From: Metellina segmentata
Taxonomy: Eukaryota > Arthropoda > Arachnida > Araneae > Tetragnathidae
Assembly: GCA_947359465.1 (NCBI GenBank)
Contig: OX375880.1
Location: forward strand, 21,776,714 to 21,840,713
Reading direction: 5' to 3'
DNA: 64,000 nucleotides
The notes below the pieces were generated by a model. It saw nothing but the letters and a program-made list of their open reading frames with translations. It had not been told where the DNA came from and searched no databases. Of this stretch, positions 12,462-22,865 are shown one piece after another; positions within the stretch are counted from its first letter, which is position 1; the number at the start of each line of letters is the position of its first letter. The position numbers were made by a program, and so were the translations under genes.

Positions 12462-12746
12462 GCTCTGGAGGGAGATGATTGTTTAAAAATTCCCGAGAAA
12501 ACATAGTTTTGTTTAGGCTCCCATCCTCGGAAACTTATTGCGGTAGAAGCTCTACCAGGTTTCGCATATTGAACAATTTTCTCGGATATCCAACCCTGGG
12601 ATGAGATTTAATGTGCTTTGACCAACGTAATTGTAGCCGAAGTGTGATCAATTAAGCTTTGAATATAAATGTAAATAAAAACTCATTAGTCGAGAGTTTA
12701 TAGTATTACGTATCCAGAAAGTAGCTACAATATCCACCAAAAATCA
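12462..12746. other. No gene recognised
   Basis: Short AT-rich interval between the hAT element and the next transposase relic. Confidence 0.4.
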
Positions 12747-13290
12747 TTGTATTTTGCATAAGCAAGCACTGGTGACTAAAAAATTTCCACAAATTAAAAA
12801 TTTTTTATGGATGAAGCCGTGAAAGTGATAAACTATGTAAAATCAAGACCACTTCAATCCAGATTATTAAAATTTTGTGTGAATTAATGGTAGTGGACAC
12901 AAAGCACTTTTATGAACTTCAAAGTGAGTTATTGGTCTCCTTGAAGGCATAAAATAATTCAGTACAAAATTTTGTTGAAGTTTTAACAAATCCTTCTTGG
13001 TTGATAAAACTTGCACACATATCCGGTAGATATTTTTACCAAGGGCAATGAAGTTAACTTATCATAACAAGGAAAAAGTATTACACTTCTTAATACATGA
13101 GATAAAATTGCATCTTATGATAAAAAAAATGCAATTTAGGATTTCATCAGTTGAATCCAATAATATTGATTGCTTTCTTGCATTACATGAATGTTTGAAT
13201 GAATTAAACTTTAAAGAAGATGAAGAAGTTTCCAAAGTATTTTCTGGACACCTACCATAACTTGAAAACAACTCTTTTGCAATAGTTTCC
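12747..13290 (+). pseudogene. ZBED/SCAND3-like hAT transposase relic
   Basis: Pieces in shifting frames read CILHKQALVTKKFPQ, DEAVKVINYVKSRPLQSRLL, NPSWLIKLAHIS and EIKLHLMIKKMQ, then ECLNELNF. These are in the order found in the central catalytic-to-C-terminal region of ZBED5/SCAND3-type transposases. The usual EVRWLSRG segment is missing after KHFYEL, so there is an internal deletion as well as several stops. Confidence 0.7.
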
Positions 13291-13589
13291 GAAAACTAGT
13301 AAGGACAATTCGTGGGTTCGGAATCCATTTTCCGCGACAGATAAACCAGTAGGCTAAAGCGCAAGTGACTAGGAAAATATAACTTCTTTAATTAGAAGGG
13401 CAACTTTTTTGTTGCAGTAAAAAAGAGAAAAGTTGCATTTATCATTCCTTAAAGTTGCATTTATGGAAATAAAGTTGCATTTATTTTTGATACACTAAAT
13501 TCTACAATAAATATTCGTAAAAAATGAAAAAATTCAATACATATTGACAAATTTAGTCGTGTACAACAGTATTATAATACATTCTTAAA

Positions 13590-14335
13590 TACAGAAGAAC
13601 GTTGAATGGTCGATCCTTGGCCAGTAATTTCTTTAACATTGAAAAACTACGCTAGCCGCAGTCATATAATGTGCTGTATCGGATAGCAGAAGCGCAAAAT
13701 CCTTTCGCTCAACATTCAGAGATTTTAAAACGTCATCTACCAGGCGAACAACATATTGAGGATCGACGCTCGCCTCTCAAACTCTGCAGTCGATTACGTA
13801 AGTTTCCTCTGGATTATCAAGAGTGCCAACCAATGTGTTAAAAGTTATTTCGTGCCATTTATTTCACTTTCGTCTGTTAGGACGAACACCTTCTTTCCAT
13901 GAACTTCTTGTTCGATCCCGCCGACCAACCGGTATAGTGGTTAAGGTGTTAGCCTCTAGATCGGAAGGTTCCTGGTTCGAATCCGGGCCCGGGCATGGAT
14001 GTTTGTAAACGTATGGTGTAGAGGCGGCTGGTGCACCTTAAATCTGTCGTGACCGAAAGTCCTCACGTTGGGTTGGCGTGGAAGTTTGGAGAGTGGGGTG
14101 CCAGCTCAGGTCTTGCTTCGTCATCTGACCGTGGTTCAAAATTACGAGGTGTTGTCCTCGGATCTTTCCCTTAAGGGACTGATCCCGGACCGTCGTCAAT
14201 AACCCGTTGTGTTGCTCTAGTACGACGTTAACTAAAAATTACCATTACCATCTTGTTCGATCCCCAATACTTCGGCGTTCGCAAGATCAGACACACGTGA
14301 TCAAAGGGTTGGTTGAGAGGGCAAAAAATGAAATA
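13590..14335 (-). pseudogene. hAT-family transposase relic split by a SINE
   Basis: On the minus strand the flanks of the SINE at 13920-14251 read, with breaks, VHGKKVFVLTDESEING, then FNTLVGTLDNPEETYVIDCR, then SVDPQYVVRLVDDVLKSLNV and DFALLLSDTA. This DESEI...TLDNP...LLLSD arrangement is that of the catalytic region of a hAT transposase. No full frame survives. A possible right terminus reading GGTATGGGTAACCCTG ends near 14597, but its partner was not found. Confidence 0.6.
13920..14251 (+). mobile_element. SINE family A, full length with 13-bp TSD
   Basis: The best reference copy in the window, 332 bases. The tRNA-like head has box A-like GGTATAGTGGT at 13931 and B box GGTTCGAATCC at 13974. 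The body is shared with all family A copies, and the tail ends in a short ACCATTACCAT repeat. The direct repeat CTTGTTCGATCCC at 13907-13919 and 14252-14264 shows insertion by target-primed reverse transcription. Confidence 0.93.
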
Positions 14336-14607
14336 GTAATTTCATATTAATTAATTTTAAGCTACATTTTTAAAAGTGGCAGGTGGTTGCATTTATGTTG
14401 CGGCTATAACTCACTTACAATGCACCCCATAAAGGAAAAATTTTGATTTTAGTACTTTACATGCAGCGTAAAACGTGTGAAAAAAAGTTGCATTGGTTTC
14501 AAAAAGTTGCCTTAGTAATTACCCAACCTAAAAATAATCTAAGTGTTCCGTTAAAATTTCTGGGTTAGCGAAGTGTTCCGTTGCAAAAAAGGTATGGGTA
14601 ACCCTGC
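14265..14607. other. No gene; repeated AAGTTGCATTTA-type motifs
   Basis: AT-rich interval. Short GTTGCATTTATG-like motifs here and at 13430-13490 may be inner ends of the old hAT element around the relic at 13590-14335. Confidence 0.4.
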
Positions 14608-14905
14608 CTTAAGGGAAAGATCCGAGGACAACACCTCGTAATTTTGAACCACGGCCAGATGACCTGGCAACACCTGAGCTGGAACCCCACTCTCCAAACT
14701 TCCACACCAACCCAAGGCGTGGTGTGGAAGTTAGGAGAATGAGATACCAGCTGAGGTCTGGCCTCGTGAGTTGAACGTTGTTCTGAATTACGTGGTGTGG
14801 TTAGTCTACGGATCTTTTCCTTCGGTGTTGATCCCGGACCCTCACCAATAGCCCATTGTGTTTATCCAGTGCGACATTAATTAATACCTACCTACCTACT
14901 TAGAA
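14608..14905. mobile_element. Two SINE family A fragments, head to head
   Basis: 14608-14716 is the tail and body on the minus strand, and 14718-14905 is body and tail on the plus strand. Both lack tRNA heads and meet at the shared GGTGTGGAAG position. Confidence 0.75.
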
Positions 14906-14911
14906 TAACAA

Positions 14912-15060
14912 ATTCAACACCAACCCAACGTGAGGACTTTCTTCCACGACAGATTTAAGATCCACCCATCGCTTACAAAAATCTATGCCCGGACCCGGAT
15001 TCGAGCCAGGAACCTTTCGATCTAGAGGCTAACACCTTAACCACTATACCGGTTGGTCGG
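14912..15060 (-). mobile_element. SINE family A, head and part of body
   Basis: Minus-strand copy with the tRNA-like head (B box GGCTCGAATCC) and the first half of the body; the tail is missing. Confidence 0.8.
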
Positions 15061-15078
15061 CCCTACCTACTTGGGATA

Positions 15079-15412
15079 GCCGACCAACCGGTGTAGTGGT
15101 TAAGGTGTTAGCCCCTAGATCGGAAGGTTCCTGGTTCGAATTCGGGTCCGGGCATAGATTTTTGTAAACGTATGGTGTAGAGGTGGCTGATGCACCTTAA
15201 ATCAGTCGTGGCCGAAAGTCTTCACGTTGGGTTGGTATGGAAGTTTGGAGTGTGGGGTTTCAGCTCAAGTGCTATTTCGTCATCTGACCGTGGTTCAAAA
15301 TTACGAGGTATTAGCCTCGGATGTTTGCCTTAAGTGATTGATCTCGGACCGTCGTCAATAGCCCGTTGTGATGCTCTAGTACGACGTTAATTAAATTACC
15401 ATAACCATAACC
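15079..15412 (+). mobile_element. SINE family A
   Basis: Nearly full-length plus-strand copy with head, body and tail ending in an ACCATAACC repeat. Confidence 0.88.
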
Positions 15413-15508
15413 TACTTGGGATAACAAATATTAATTTCGACAGAGTCAGATGACGAAATCAATGAAGAAACCATAATTTCCAAAAACCGTATACACCACG
15501 CAATATGC

Positions 15509-15784
15509 GCCGACCAACCGGTATAGTGGTTAAGGTGTTAGCCTCTAGATCGGAAGGTTCCTGGTTCGAATCCGGGTCCGGGCATGGTTGTTTGTAAACG
15601 TATGGTGTAGAGGCGGCTGGTGCACCTTAAATCTGTCGTGGCCGAAAGTCCTCACGTTGGGTTGGCGTGGAAGTTTGGAGAGTGGGGTGCCAGCTCAGGT
15701 GTTGCTTCGTCATCTGACCGTGGTTCAAAATTACGAGATACTGGTCTGGTGGTTAAGGTGTGCGGAGGTGTTAGCCTCTAGATA
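15509..15784 (+). mobile_element. SINE family A, recombined 3' end
   Basis: Head and body are normal to about 15735. The sequence then jumps to another partial SINE head (GGTTAAGGTGTGC...TTAGCCTCTAGA), which suggests recombination between copies. Confidence 0.82.
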
Positions 15785-15788
15785 GGAT

Positions 15789-16123
15789 GGTAATGGTAAT
15801 GGTAATTTTAGTTAACGTCGTACTAGAGCAACACAACGGGCTATTGACGACGGTCCGGGATCAGTCCCTTAAGGGAAAGATCCGAGAACAACACCTCGTT
15901 ATTTTGAACCACGGTCAGATGACGAAGCAACACCTGAGCTGGCACCACACTCTCCAAACTTCCACGCCAACCCAACGTGAGGACTTTCGGCCACGACAGA
16001 TTTAAGGTGCACCAGCCGCCTCTACACCATACGTTTACAAACATCCATGCCCGGGCCCGGATTCGAACCAGGAACCTTCCGATCTAGAGGCTAACACCTT
16101 AACCACTATACCGGTTGGTCGGC
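15789..16123 (-). mobile_element. SINE family A
   Basis: Full-length minus-strand copy: tail TGGTAATGGTAATGG at left, tRNA-like head at right with intact B box. Confidence 0.9.
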
Positions 16124-16797
16124 CCTCTAGATAGGAAGATTAGTGTTTAGAATCCGGGTCAGTGTATCAAGATCGGAAGGTTCCTAGTTCGAATCTGGGC
16201 ATGGATATTTGTAAGCGTATTATGTAGAAGCGGCTGGTGCCCCTTAAATCTATCGCCAACCAACTGGTATAGTGGTTAATGTGTTAGCCTCTAAATCCGA
16301 AGGTTCCTGGTTCGAATCCGTGTCCTGGCATGGATGTTTGTAAGCGTTTGATGTAGATGCGGCTGGTGCACATTAAATCTCTCACGGCCGAAAGTCCTCA
16401 CGTTGGGTTAGCGTGGAAGTTTGGAGAGTTGGGTGCCAGCTCAGGTGTTATTTCGTCATCTGACCGTGGTTCAAAATTACGAGGTATTTTCCTCTGATCT
16501 TTTTCCATTAAGGGACTGATCCCGGACTGTCGTCAATAGCCCATTGTGTTGTTCTAGTATGACGTTAACTAAAATTACCATTTACCTTAAATCTGTCGTG
16601 GCCTAAACTCCCCATGGGTTGGTGTGGAAGTTTGGAGAATGGGGTTCCACCTCAGTTTCCGGCTCGTCATCTGACCGTGTTTCAAAACATCGTGGTGTTG
16701 TCCCCCGATCTTTCTCTTAGGGGATTGATCCCAGACCGTCGTCAATAGCCCGTTGTAATGCTCTAGTACGATGCTAATTATAATTACCTTACCTTAC
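16124..16797 (+). mobile_element. Three consecutive SINE family A copies or pieces
   Basis: 16124-16254 holds a head plus start of body; 16255-16584 is a nearly full copy with head GCCAACCAACTGGTATAGTG; 16585-16797 is a headless body and tail. All are on the plus strand, joined end to end. Confidence 0.8.
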
Positions 16798-16799
16798 GT

Positions 16800-17136
16800 G
16801 CCTACCAACCGGTATAGTCGTTAAGGTGTTAGCCTCTAAATCGGAAAGTTCCTGGTTCGAATCCGGGTCCGGGTATGGATGTTTGTAAGCGTATGGTGTA
16901 GAGACGGCTGGTGCACTTTAAATCTGTCGTAGCCGAAAGTCCTCACGTTGGGTTGGCTTGGAAGTTTGGAGAGTGGGGTGCCAGGTCAGGTGTTGCTTCG
17001 TCATCTGACCGTGGTTCAAAATTACGAGGTGTTTTCCTATGATCTTTCCCTTAAGGGACTGCTCCCGGACCGTCGTCAATAGCCTGTTGTGTTGCTCTAG
17101 TACGACGTTAACTAAAAAATTACCAATTATTTACCT
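16800..17136 (+). mobile_element. SINE family A
   Basis: Full-length plus-strand copy with a slightly altered head (GCCTACCAACCGGTATAGTC) and normal B box, body and tail. Confidence 0.88.
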
Positions 17137-17189
17137 TACCTTACGCGGACCGTGGTGTTCCGTGCAACATTATTTAAATACTTACCAAC

Positions 17190-17345
17190 CTTAGAAGTGA
17201 GATACCACGTTCATTTAATTTAAAGCTTGAGGTATCCCAGTTGGAAGACCAATGATTAACACCCGAAGGGCTGTGAGTTCGAATCCAACCGCCGACTACA
17301 AAGGGGAATGGTACATGTTAACTATATGTAGCGGCCTGGAATTTC
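17190..17345 (+). mobile_element. SINE family B (second tRNA-derived type)
   Basis: A different tRNA-like head, GGTATCCCAGTTGGAAG as box A region and GAGTTCGAATCCAAC as B box, followed by a short CACTTTGGTAATGG-ending tail. Further copies lie at 27049, 27965, 41365, 42270 and 54180, always joined to an inverted family A copy. Confidence 0.75.
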
Positions 17346-17825
17346 TTCACTTTGGTAATGGTAATGGTAACGGAATTGTTAGTTAACGTCATTAAGGATC
17401 AGTCCATTAAGGGATAGATCCGAGGATAACACCTCTTAATTGGGAACCACACGGTCAGATGACGAAGCAACACCTGAGCTGGAACCCCACTCTCCAAACT
17501 TCCACACCAACCTAACGTGAGGACTTTCGGCCACGGCAGAATTAAGGTGCACCAGCCGCCTCTACACCATACGCTTACAAACATCCATTCCCGGATTCGG
17601 ATTCGAACTAGGAACCTTCCGATCTAGAGGCTAACACCTTAACCACTATACCGGTTAGTCGGGGAACTTTAGAGAGTAGTGTGCTAGTTCATGTGTTACC
17701 TCGTCTTCCGACCGTGACTTAGAGTTATGTGCTGTTGTCTTTGGATCTTTCTTCTTCGGGTTCGATCCTGGACCGTCGCCAATAGCCTGTTACGATGCGC
17801 CAGTGCGGCGTCAATTAAAATACCT
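17346..17825. mobile_element. SINE family A (minus) plus a headless tail (plus)
   Basis: 17346-17661 is a minus-strand family A copy. 17662-17825 is a plus-strand body-tail variant (GTGCTAGTTCATGTGTTACC...). Together with the preceding family B unit they form the composite cassette seen four times in the window. The same tail variant precedes the second SOCS exon at 55689-55755. Confidence 0.8.
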
Positions 17826-17972
17826 TCCAAAATAACTCCCGTTCCATTTAATGAGAATATGGCACCAACCAGAATATTCACCTTATGAGCATGCGCAGAT
17901 ATTGTTATTTGAGATTGTACAAAAGAAGGGATGTAAGCGTTTTCTAAATCACTTTTCAATTCACCCACCAAC

Positions 17973-18832
17973 ATGCAAGCAGGCGTGCAGGAGGATGTCG
18001 GAATCCGTCTAAGGTCCAACACAAGTATTTTCAAGGAACGGTCGGAAGCAATCCATGAGGATATTTGTACTCTTTTGTTTAAAGCCATCTGTCTGCCGGA
18101 CCAGTTGCATACGTTGATTCATATAAAACCTCTGCTGTACTTGGACCTTGCCATCGAACCTTGCCCCCGTATCTTGCGGAGAAACAATGTGAAGTTCGGA
18201 GCAATTCCCTACGTTCCACCAGCCGTCGCCGAGTACTTCATTGCAGAATCTGATCTACACCGATACACCTACTTTGGGGAAATATTCACATATGTGTGCA
18301 TTGCTAATCATCGGAGGTTTTGGAAGCGTGATTTTCAACGAAATACATTTGATCACCATTGTTTCTTCCTATACGCACGTAAATTGTTTCATGATATCAA
18401 GAGTTTTGACGTAGTCCGAAGTAAAATGTGCATTCGTGGGTATTTGAAAACCCATAAGTTATTGGAGATAAATACTTTCAACGATTTCGAGTACCAAACC
18501 GCTATTAGCGTGCTTTGCACATGCCCGGATCCAGAACCTGCATTAACCATCGAAGTACTGAAGACATTGTGTGACGGACAGGATCATTATAAATCGTTGG
18601 CTTTCCGCGATGTACCATACAATTGTTTACAAACCCTTATACGTCACGCAAGAGATTCGGAATTCGACTTCTGGGGCTTGTGGAGTGGAATCGGTGGTTT
18701 GAGTGACAAATTCAATCCAGTTTCTGATTTTATTTTTGAATCTAAAACCATTAATGCGAGACTCCTTTTAGAGCATGGTTTTCCGCATCCACCCGCCGTG
18801 AAAGCATCGTACCCTGATATAACGAGAGAAAC
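17973..18832 (+). CDS. SOCS-box protein gene, copy A, exon 1
   Basis: An uninterrupted 860-base exon (286 codons plus two bases) from the ATG reading MQAGVQEDVG to the consensus donor AAC|GTAAGT at 18833. Joined in phase to the terminal exon at 37123 it gives a protein of about 438 residues whose C-terminus is a SOCS box. By analogy with SOCS-box proteins it is probably a substrate receptor of an Elongin-Cullin ubiquitin ligase. I recognise no named fold in this exon, only a possible helical-repeat segment near NARLLLEHGF. In copy B the frame starts earlier with MYAFSKP, but here that ATG is followed directly by TAA (17934), so the start used is the next ATG. An upstream exon cannot be excluded. 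It is about 77% identical to copy B by my hand alignment. Confidence 0.8.
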
Positions 18833-19020
18833 GTAAGTATCGTTTTATGACTCCTAAAACTTATGGTTTTGTTTCCCTTTTAACAGAATTCTCTATTTAA
18901 TGGCAGTTTAGAGTTTAGTTTCAAAAGTGGTTTCCCCATTAAGTTTTATTGTTTGTGGTAAATTATGCTACGAGAAGCACCTATTATTAGTGATTGGTAT
19001 AACATGGTGACTTTTACCCA

Positions 19021-19145
19021 GGACAGATTTAAGGTGCACCAGCCGCCTCTATTATATACACTTACAAACATCCATACACTGATCCTGATTCAAACCCGGA
19101 ACTTTACAATATAAAGGGTAACATTAACCACCAGACCGGCTAGTC
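19021..19145 (-). mobile_element. SINE family A, decayed head fragment
   Basis: Minus-strand head and start of body with a damaged B box (GGGTTTGAATC). The equivalent fragment follows copy B exon 1 at 56942-57065, so it predates the locus duplication. Confidence 0.7.
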
Positions 19146-19671
19146 GCATTTTCGGTAAAGTTAATCTGTACCTAGGTAGAAAAATTACCAAAATTGATCA
19201 ATTTTGTTTTATGTTCTGTCACGGGAAAAATCAAACCATCCTTTTCATTCGAGCAATTTTAATTCTGGAGGGAATTCAAAGATGGAACTAACATGACAAA
19301 TTTTATGGATATAAATTTATAGATAAGTTTTTCGTATAATATTGAGCACCAACTTCATAACATCCAATGGAAACCACCTATTTTGACAAGTAGTCTCGAA
19401 TTTCACTTTCAAACTTAACTTCATATATGAAATTACGTGTCGTTTATGTAGGAGTTTGACTGTCAAGTACATTAGAATCTGGCAATATACTTGACTAATC
19501 GAATCTGACAGTGCTAGTGTGCAAACATTGTCTTTTAAATAAGGAAAAAAAAGAAAAGCTAACCGGTTGTGCTGATATAGGATTGATGTTGATAGTTGAT
19601 TGATGTAGCCTGCTGTATTTCAAATACTAGTAATAAACGTTTTGTGTAACGAGCTTTAAACCTTCTCTGAC
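19146..19671. other. No gene recognised
   Basis: Intronic AT-rich sequence. The first 50 bases are shared with the copy B locus. Confidence 0.4.
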
Positions 19672-19674
19672 TAA

Positions 19675-20628
19675 GGCCCGGTGCACACATCCGTTTTTTC
19701 AACGTGCGCCGCCGCTGCAGTAACGGAAGTTCGGTCTGAGATGCATTAGATTCAATGGAGTTGTGCTGTGAGATCGTAGCGTCGGGAATAAGGAATGTTT
19801 CCACAAGGGAGCCGACAGCCACATGGGTGGAAATAACTGGAATCGGTATCTGTTTTTTGTGCTCCCCGATTTCCACCGGACAGCGGGTGTTTGTGAAGAA
19901 CCGCCGGTTGTCGGTTTTTTTCGCTCATGTGGGAGGTGAATTGGAAACGGAAGCGACGCGAAGGACTTGAAGGTTGATGCCCCGAGAAGGAAGAAAGGTT
20001 ACTCGAGCTAGGGAAGCCACAGAGGAAGGTGGTGAACGTGGTAGCTCTCTGGACAATTTCGCGGAGAAGTAAAAACCCCGGGGAAAGCCTAAGACAAACT
20101 GTGAGAGGTGAAACTTACTGTTTCAACAGGAACAATCGTGCAGTTATCGGTTGTAAAATTCAGTGTACATAGTGGTCTTATTTGATGTAAATTCTTTCAA
20201 GACATAATTAAACTGCTTAAAACGAAAACTGTTGAGTCTCACTCCATTTGTAATAGTGTGGTGTCCCAAAACGCCACAGTGCACACATGCCTCCGGCGCT
20301 GCTGCGGCGACGCACGTCCAACTTGCGTGCAATTTGTACCGCATTTCCCCAATGTGCCGCAGCTCGCCGCACTCGCGTCTCCTTTCTGAAGTACCTTGTT
20401 GTCATAAATAAATGGAATATAAATAATTATATTAATAAATGGTTGCATCCAGTTTCGCCAATTTTGTTTCAAAATATACTTTTTTTACTCCAAGTAAGCG
20501 AAATGAACACTTTTCTTAGAATATTTATCGCAAATGGCGCGAAATGAGTACTTGCGTCATTACACGGTTATGTGTGCATAGTTGGTCTTCGGTGCCGCAC
20601 GTTGAAAAACCGTATGTGTGCACCTGCC
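19675..20628. mobile_element. PIF/Harbinger-like non-autonomous element, TAA TSD
   Basis: The left end GGCCCGGTGCACACATCCG and the inverse of the right end GGCAGGTGCACACATACGG match over about 30 bases (continuing TTTTTCAACGTGCG). TAA flanks both sides (19672-19674, 20629-20631), as for Harbinger. The 954-base interior is GC-rich with no transposase or Myb-like ORF that I can recognise. Confidence 0.82.
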
Positions 20629-20631
20629 TAA

Positions 20632-21084
20632 AACGACCGAGCAGGATGGACAAACCTACATGCATTCAAGATTCATTAAAGTTGATCCTTTTTACTAGAT
20701 GCCTAACAATTATATACAAATAATGCGTGCTTTTCGTATCTTCGTTTCAAAAATAATTTTCACTCTCCTGATATTTATCTTCTGGCAAGTCTAAACACTA
20801 CGCATTTCCCCCCGAAAATACACTTACTACCTAACTTAACCGGTCCGTTTTCCAAAAATTGATTGAGCTGTATTTGTAAAATGAAATTGCTGTTTTCAAA
20901 CTTCTGTCACTACGGAAAAGAATTTTTAATGTTTTAAGTTCTAGTTTGGATTTCCTCAACATTTAATAATCCTTCAATATTGGCAAGGCTTCATTTAAAA
21001 TTTGCTTTACTCTAACTTGCATTCAACTTAAAATGAAATCCTTTGTGTTGGATTATGTTTGAGAGTTACAATTTATTAAAATAG
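20632..21084. other. No gene recognised
   Basis: AT-rich intronic sequence. Confidence 0.4.
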
Positions 21085-21088
21085 TTAA

Positions 21089-21243
21089 CCTTTTGACTAC
21101 TGTGCTTTAGATATAACTGACGCGATTCTTTCTTGATGCAATTCTTAGAACTTCCAAGGTACAACTGTTGTAATATAACCGTAATTTAAATTCTTTCTAG
21201 GTGCGATCAAGGTACTACTGGTATACCGGCCGTAGTCAAAAGG
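21089..21243. mobile_element. piggyBac-like MITE, 155 bp, TTAA TSD
   Basis: The perfect terminal repeats CCTTTTGACTAC and GTAGTCAAAAGG are flanked by TTAA at 21085-21088 and 21244-21247. The TTAA target and the CC-starting ends are those of piggyBac elements. No coding capacity. Confidence 0.75.
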
Positions 21244-21368
21244 TTAATATTTATTTAAATTATAACCACAGAAAACCGACTACACAACGTTATAAAGTGG
21301 CAGAATGTGAATTCGATATTATGTTCAGTTCAACTGTAGTGGATAAACGGGAATTACAACACTGAATG

Positions 21369-21428
21369 AGCCGCGGTAGCTCAGTCAGTAGAGCGTCGGG
21401 CTCGCATCGGAAGGGTTGTGGGTTCTGG
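21369..21428 (+). repeat. tRNA-like sequence (probable SINE head)
   Basis: Reads GCCGCGGTAGCTCAGTCAGT then AGAGCG, a tRNA 5' half with a good A box, but the B box region GTGGGTTCTGG is broken and no acceptor stem closes. It is not a working tRNA gene. It marks the left edge of a GC-rich block. Confidence 0.55.
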
Positions 21429-22865
21429 CAATTCTGATGGTTGCGAGATCGGCGCTTAGACCCTCCTTCCTTCCTTCGTTCGAATGGAAGCAGACCCCTC
21501 CGTACCGAGCTACTGAAAACCCACAGCGGATTAGCCGAAGCTAGGGAAAGCCTCTAATGAGATAATGGAGAAGTGGGCCTGGTGACACGCCGTCCGAAAA
21601 ACCCTTATCTGTCCAGGATGAACACGATAGGGCGTGGACGTGGTCGACCCCGGAATGTGTGCGCTAAAGATATGTGATCCGGCTCAAAGATATCAGTCAA
21701 CCTTAGGTCCGTTTCGAGCCGGAAAAGTTTTCTTCATAGATTCGTGCCGAAGGGCGTCAGAGTCGCACACCCAGGCATCTCCTAGGAACCTATCGGCATT
21801 CCTGAGTAGCCCAACGGAACAGCAGGCTGCCCCAACATCCTGTTAATCCGGTACCGTGGGCAACCGATACCATCATCTATGGAGTCTTGCAGACCCTTGC
21901 CGTCCGCCAGATAGCCTTATTTCGTTAGCGTACAGGTTTTGGCCTAGGGCAGCCGGGGAGTGGTCCCGGCACCGCTAGTTTCCGTGTGGCACCTAAGGAG
22001 GTTCCTGTCGCTACTTGATCGCAGGAACAGCGGCATCGCCCTGTGCCAGTTCCTACGACCCAAACCGATAGCCTGCTGGCTAGAGCGGCTTCGCCACTTA
22101 GAGACTGACATATTCCTCCTACACGGATAGGCCCATGATCTTCGGAGTTATGGAGTCCCCTTGCAACTCCAGAGAGAGCCGCGGTCCGAGTGGTGGGGGC
22201 CATCACTCTTCATTCCTTGGAACCCACACGCGTCCACTTAGAGACTCCAAGCATTGTCTACGTAAACTGATAACAAGTTACTAACTGTTTATCAATTACT
22301 TGGTTCAGGATGCACACCGCCCCAAGTGCGCAGCGCCCTCCCCCGATCCTTTTGCCCGGATCTCGGGTCCTCAGCCCCATCATCTTGCTATCATCCCTAC
22401 GGACAGTCTTCCCGGACATTAAAAGCCACCACCAACTTTCCGTCCGGGTTGACCCACGACTACTTCCCCAACAGACAGTAGCGTGTACACCTTCTCAGGG
22501 GTGTGTATGCCTAGGCGGCATAGGTACAAGTACCACACAGAAATACAGCTTTGGCTACATAAATACAGTTTGCCACATAGATTTATGCATTTTCGCAACT
22601 TCCAGTACAAGACTTTCATCTGTTGCTGATAACACAGAGGTAAGCATCACAGATTATACATTTCCGCAACTTCTGGCACGAGGCCTTCACTAGTTGCTAA
22701 AAAGCATGCATTAGGAATAAAGTAAGAGAGGAAGGTAGTCTCCGGCATCTGCCAAGGGGACCTTCGATGAAGGGGTAGCCACAGGCTTCCAGCACAAGTG
22801 CCTTCGATTCGTGTCTGTTCACCAAGGCGGTAGGAGAAACAGAGAGTAATGAATTGCACTTACTT
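21429..22865. other. GC-rich block, possible LINE 3' untranslated region
   Basis: About 1.4 kb clearly richer in GC than its surroundings, lying directly 3' of the LINE coding relic on the minus strand. Open frames of 60-130 codons occur on both strands but carry no recognisable domain. It may be the LINE 3' UTR or another retroelement; I cannot decide. Confidence 0.35.

Noticed and set aside
13920..13996. tRNA gene
   Set aside because: A and B boxes are present, but the anticodon arm and acceptor stem do not fold properly and the unit is a dispersed SINE with TSD.
15588..16044. Recurrent 60-70 codon ORFs (MFVNVWCRGGWCT and relatives)
   Set aside because: They are translations of the SINE body and occur wherever a SINE lies; no protein-coding role is supported.
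17696..18088. Minus-strand ORF opposite SOCS exon 1, also present opposite copy B (55606-56016)
   Set aside because: It runs from the exon antisense into SINE sequence; conservation follows from the duplicated exon, and no domain is seen.
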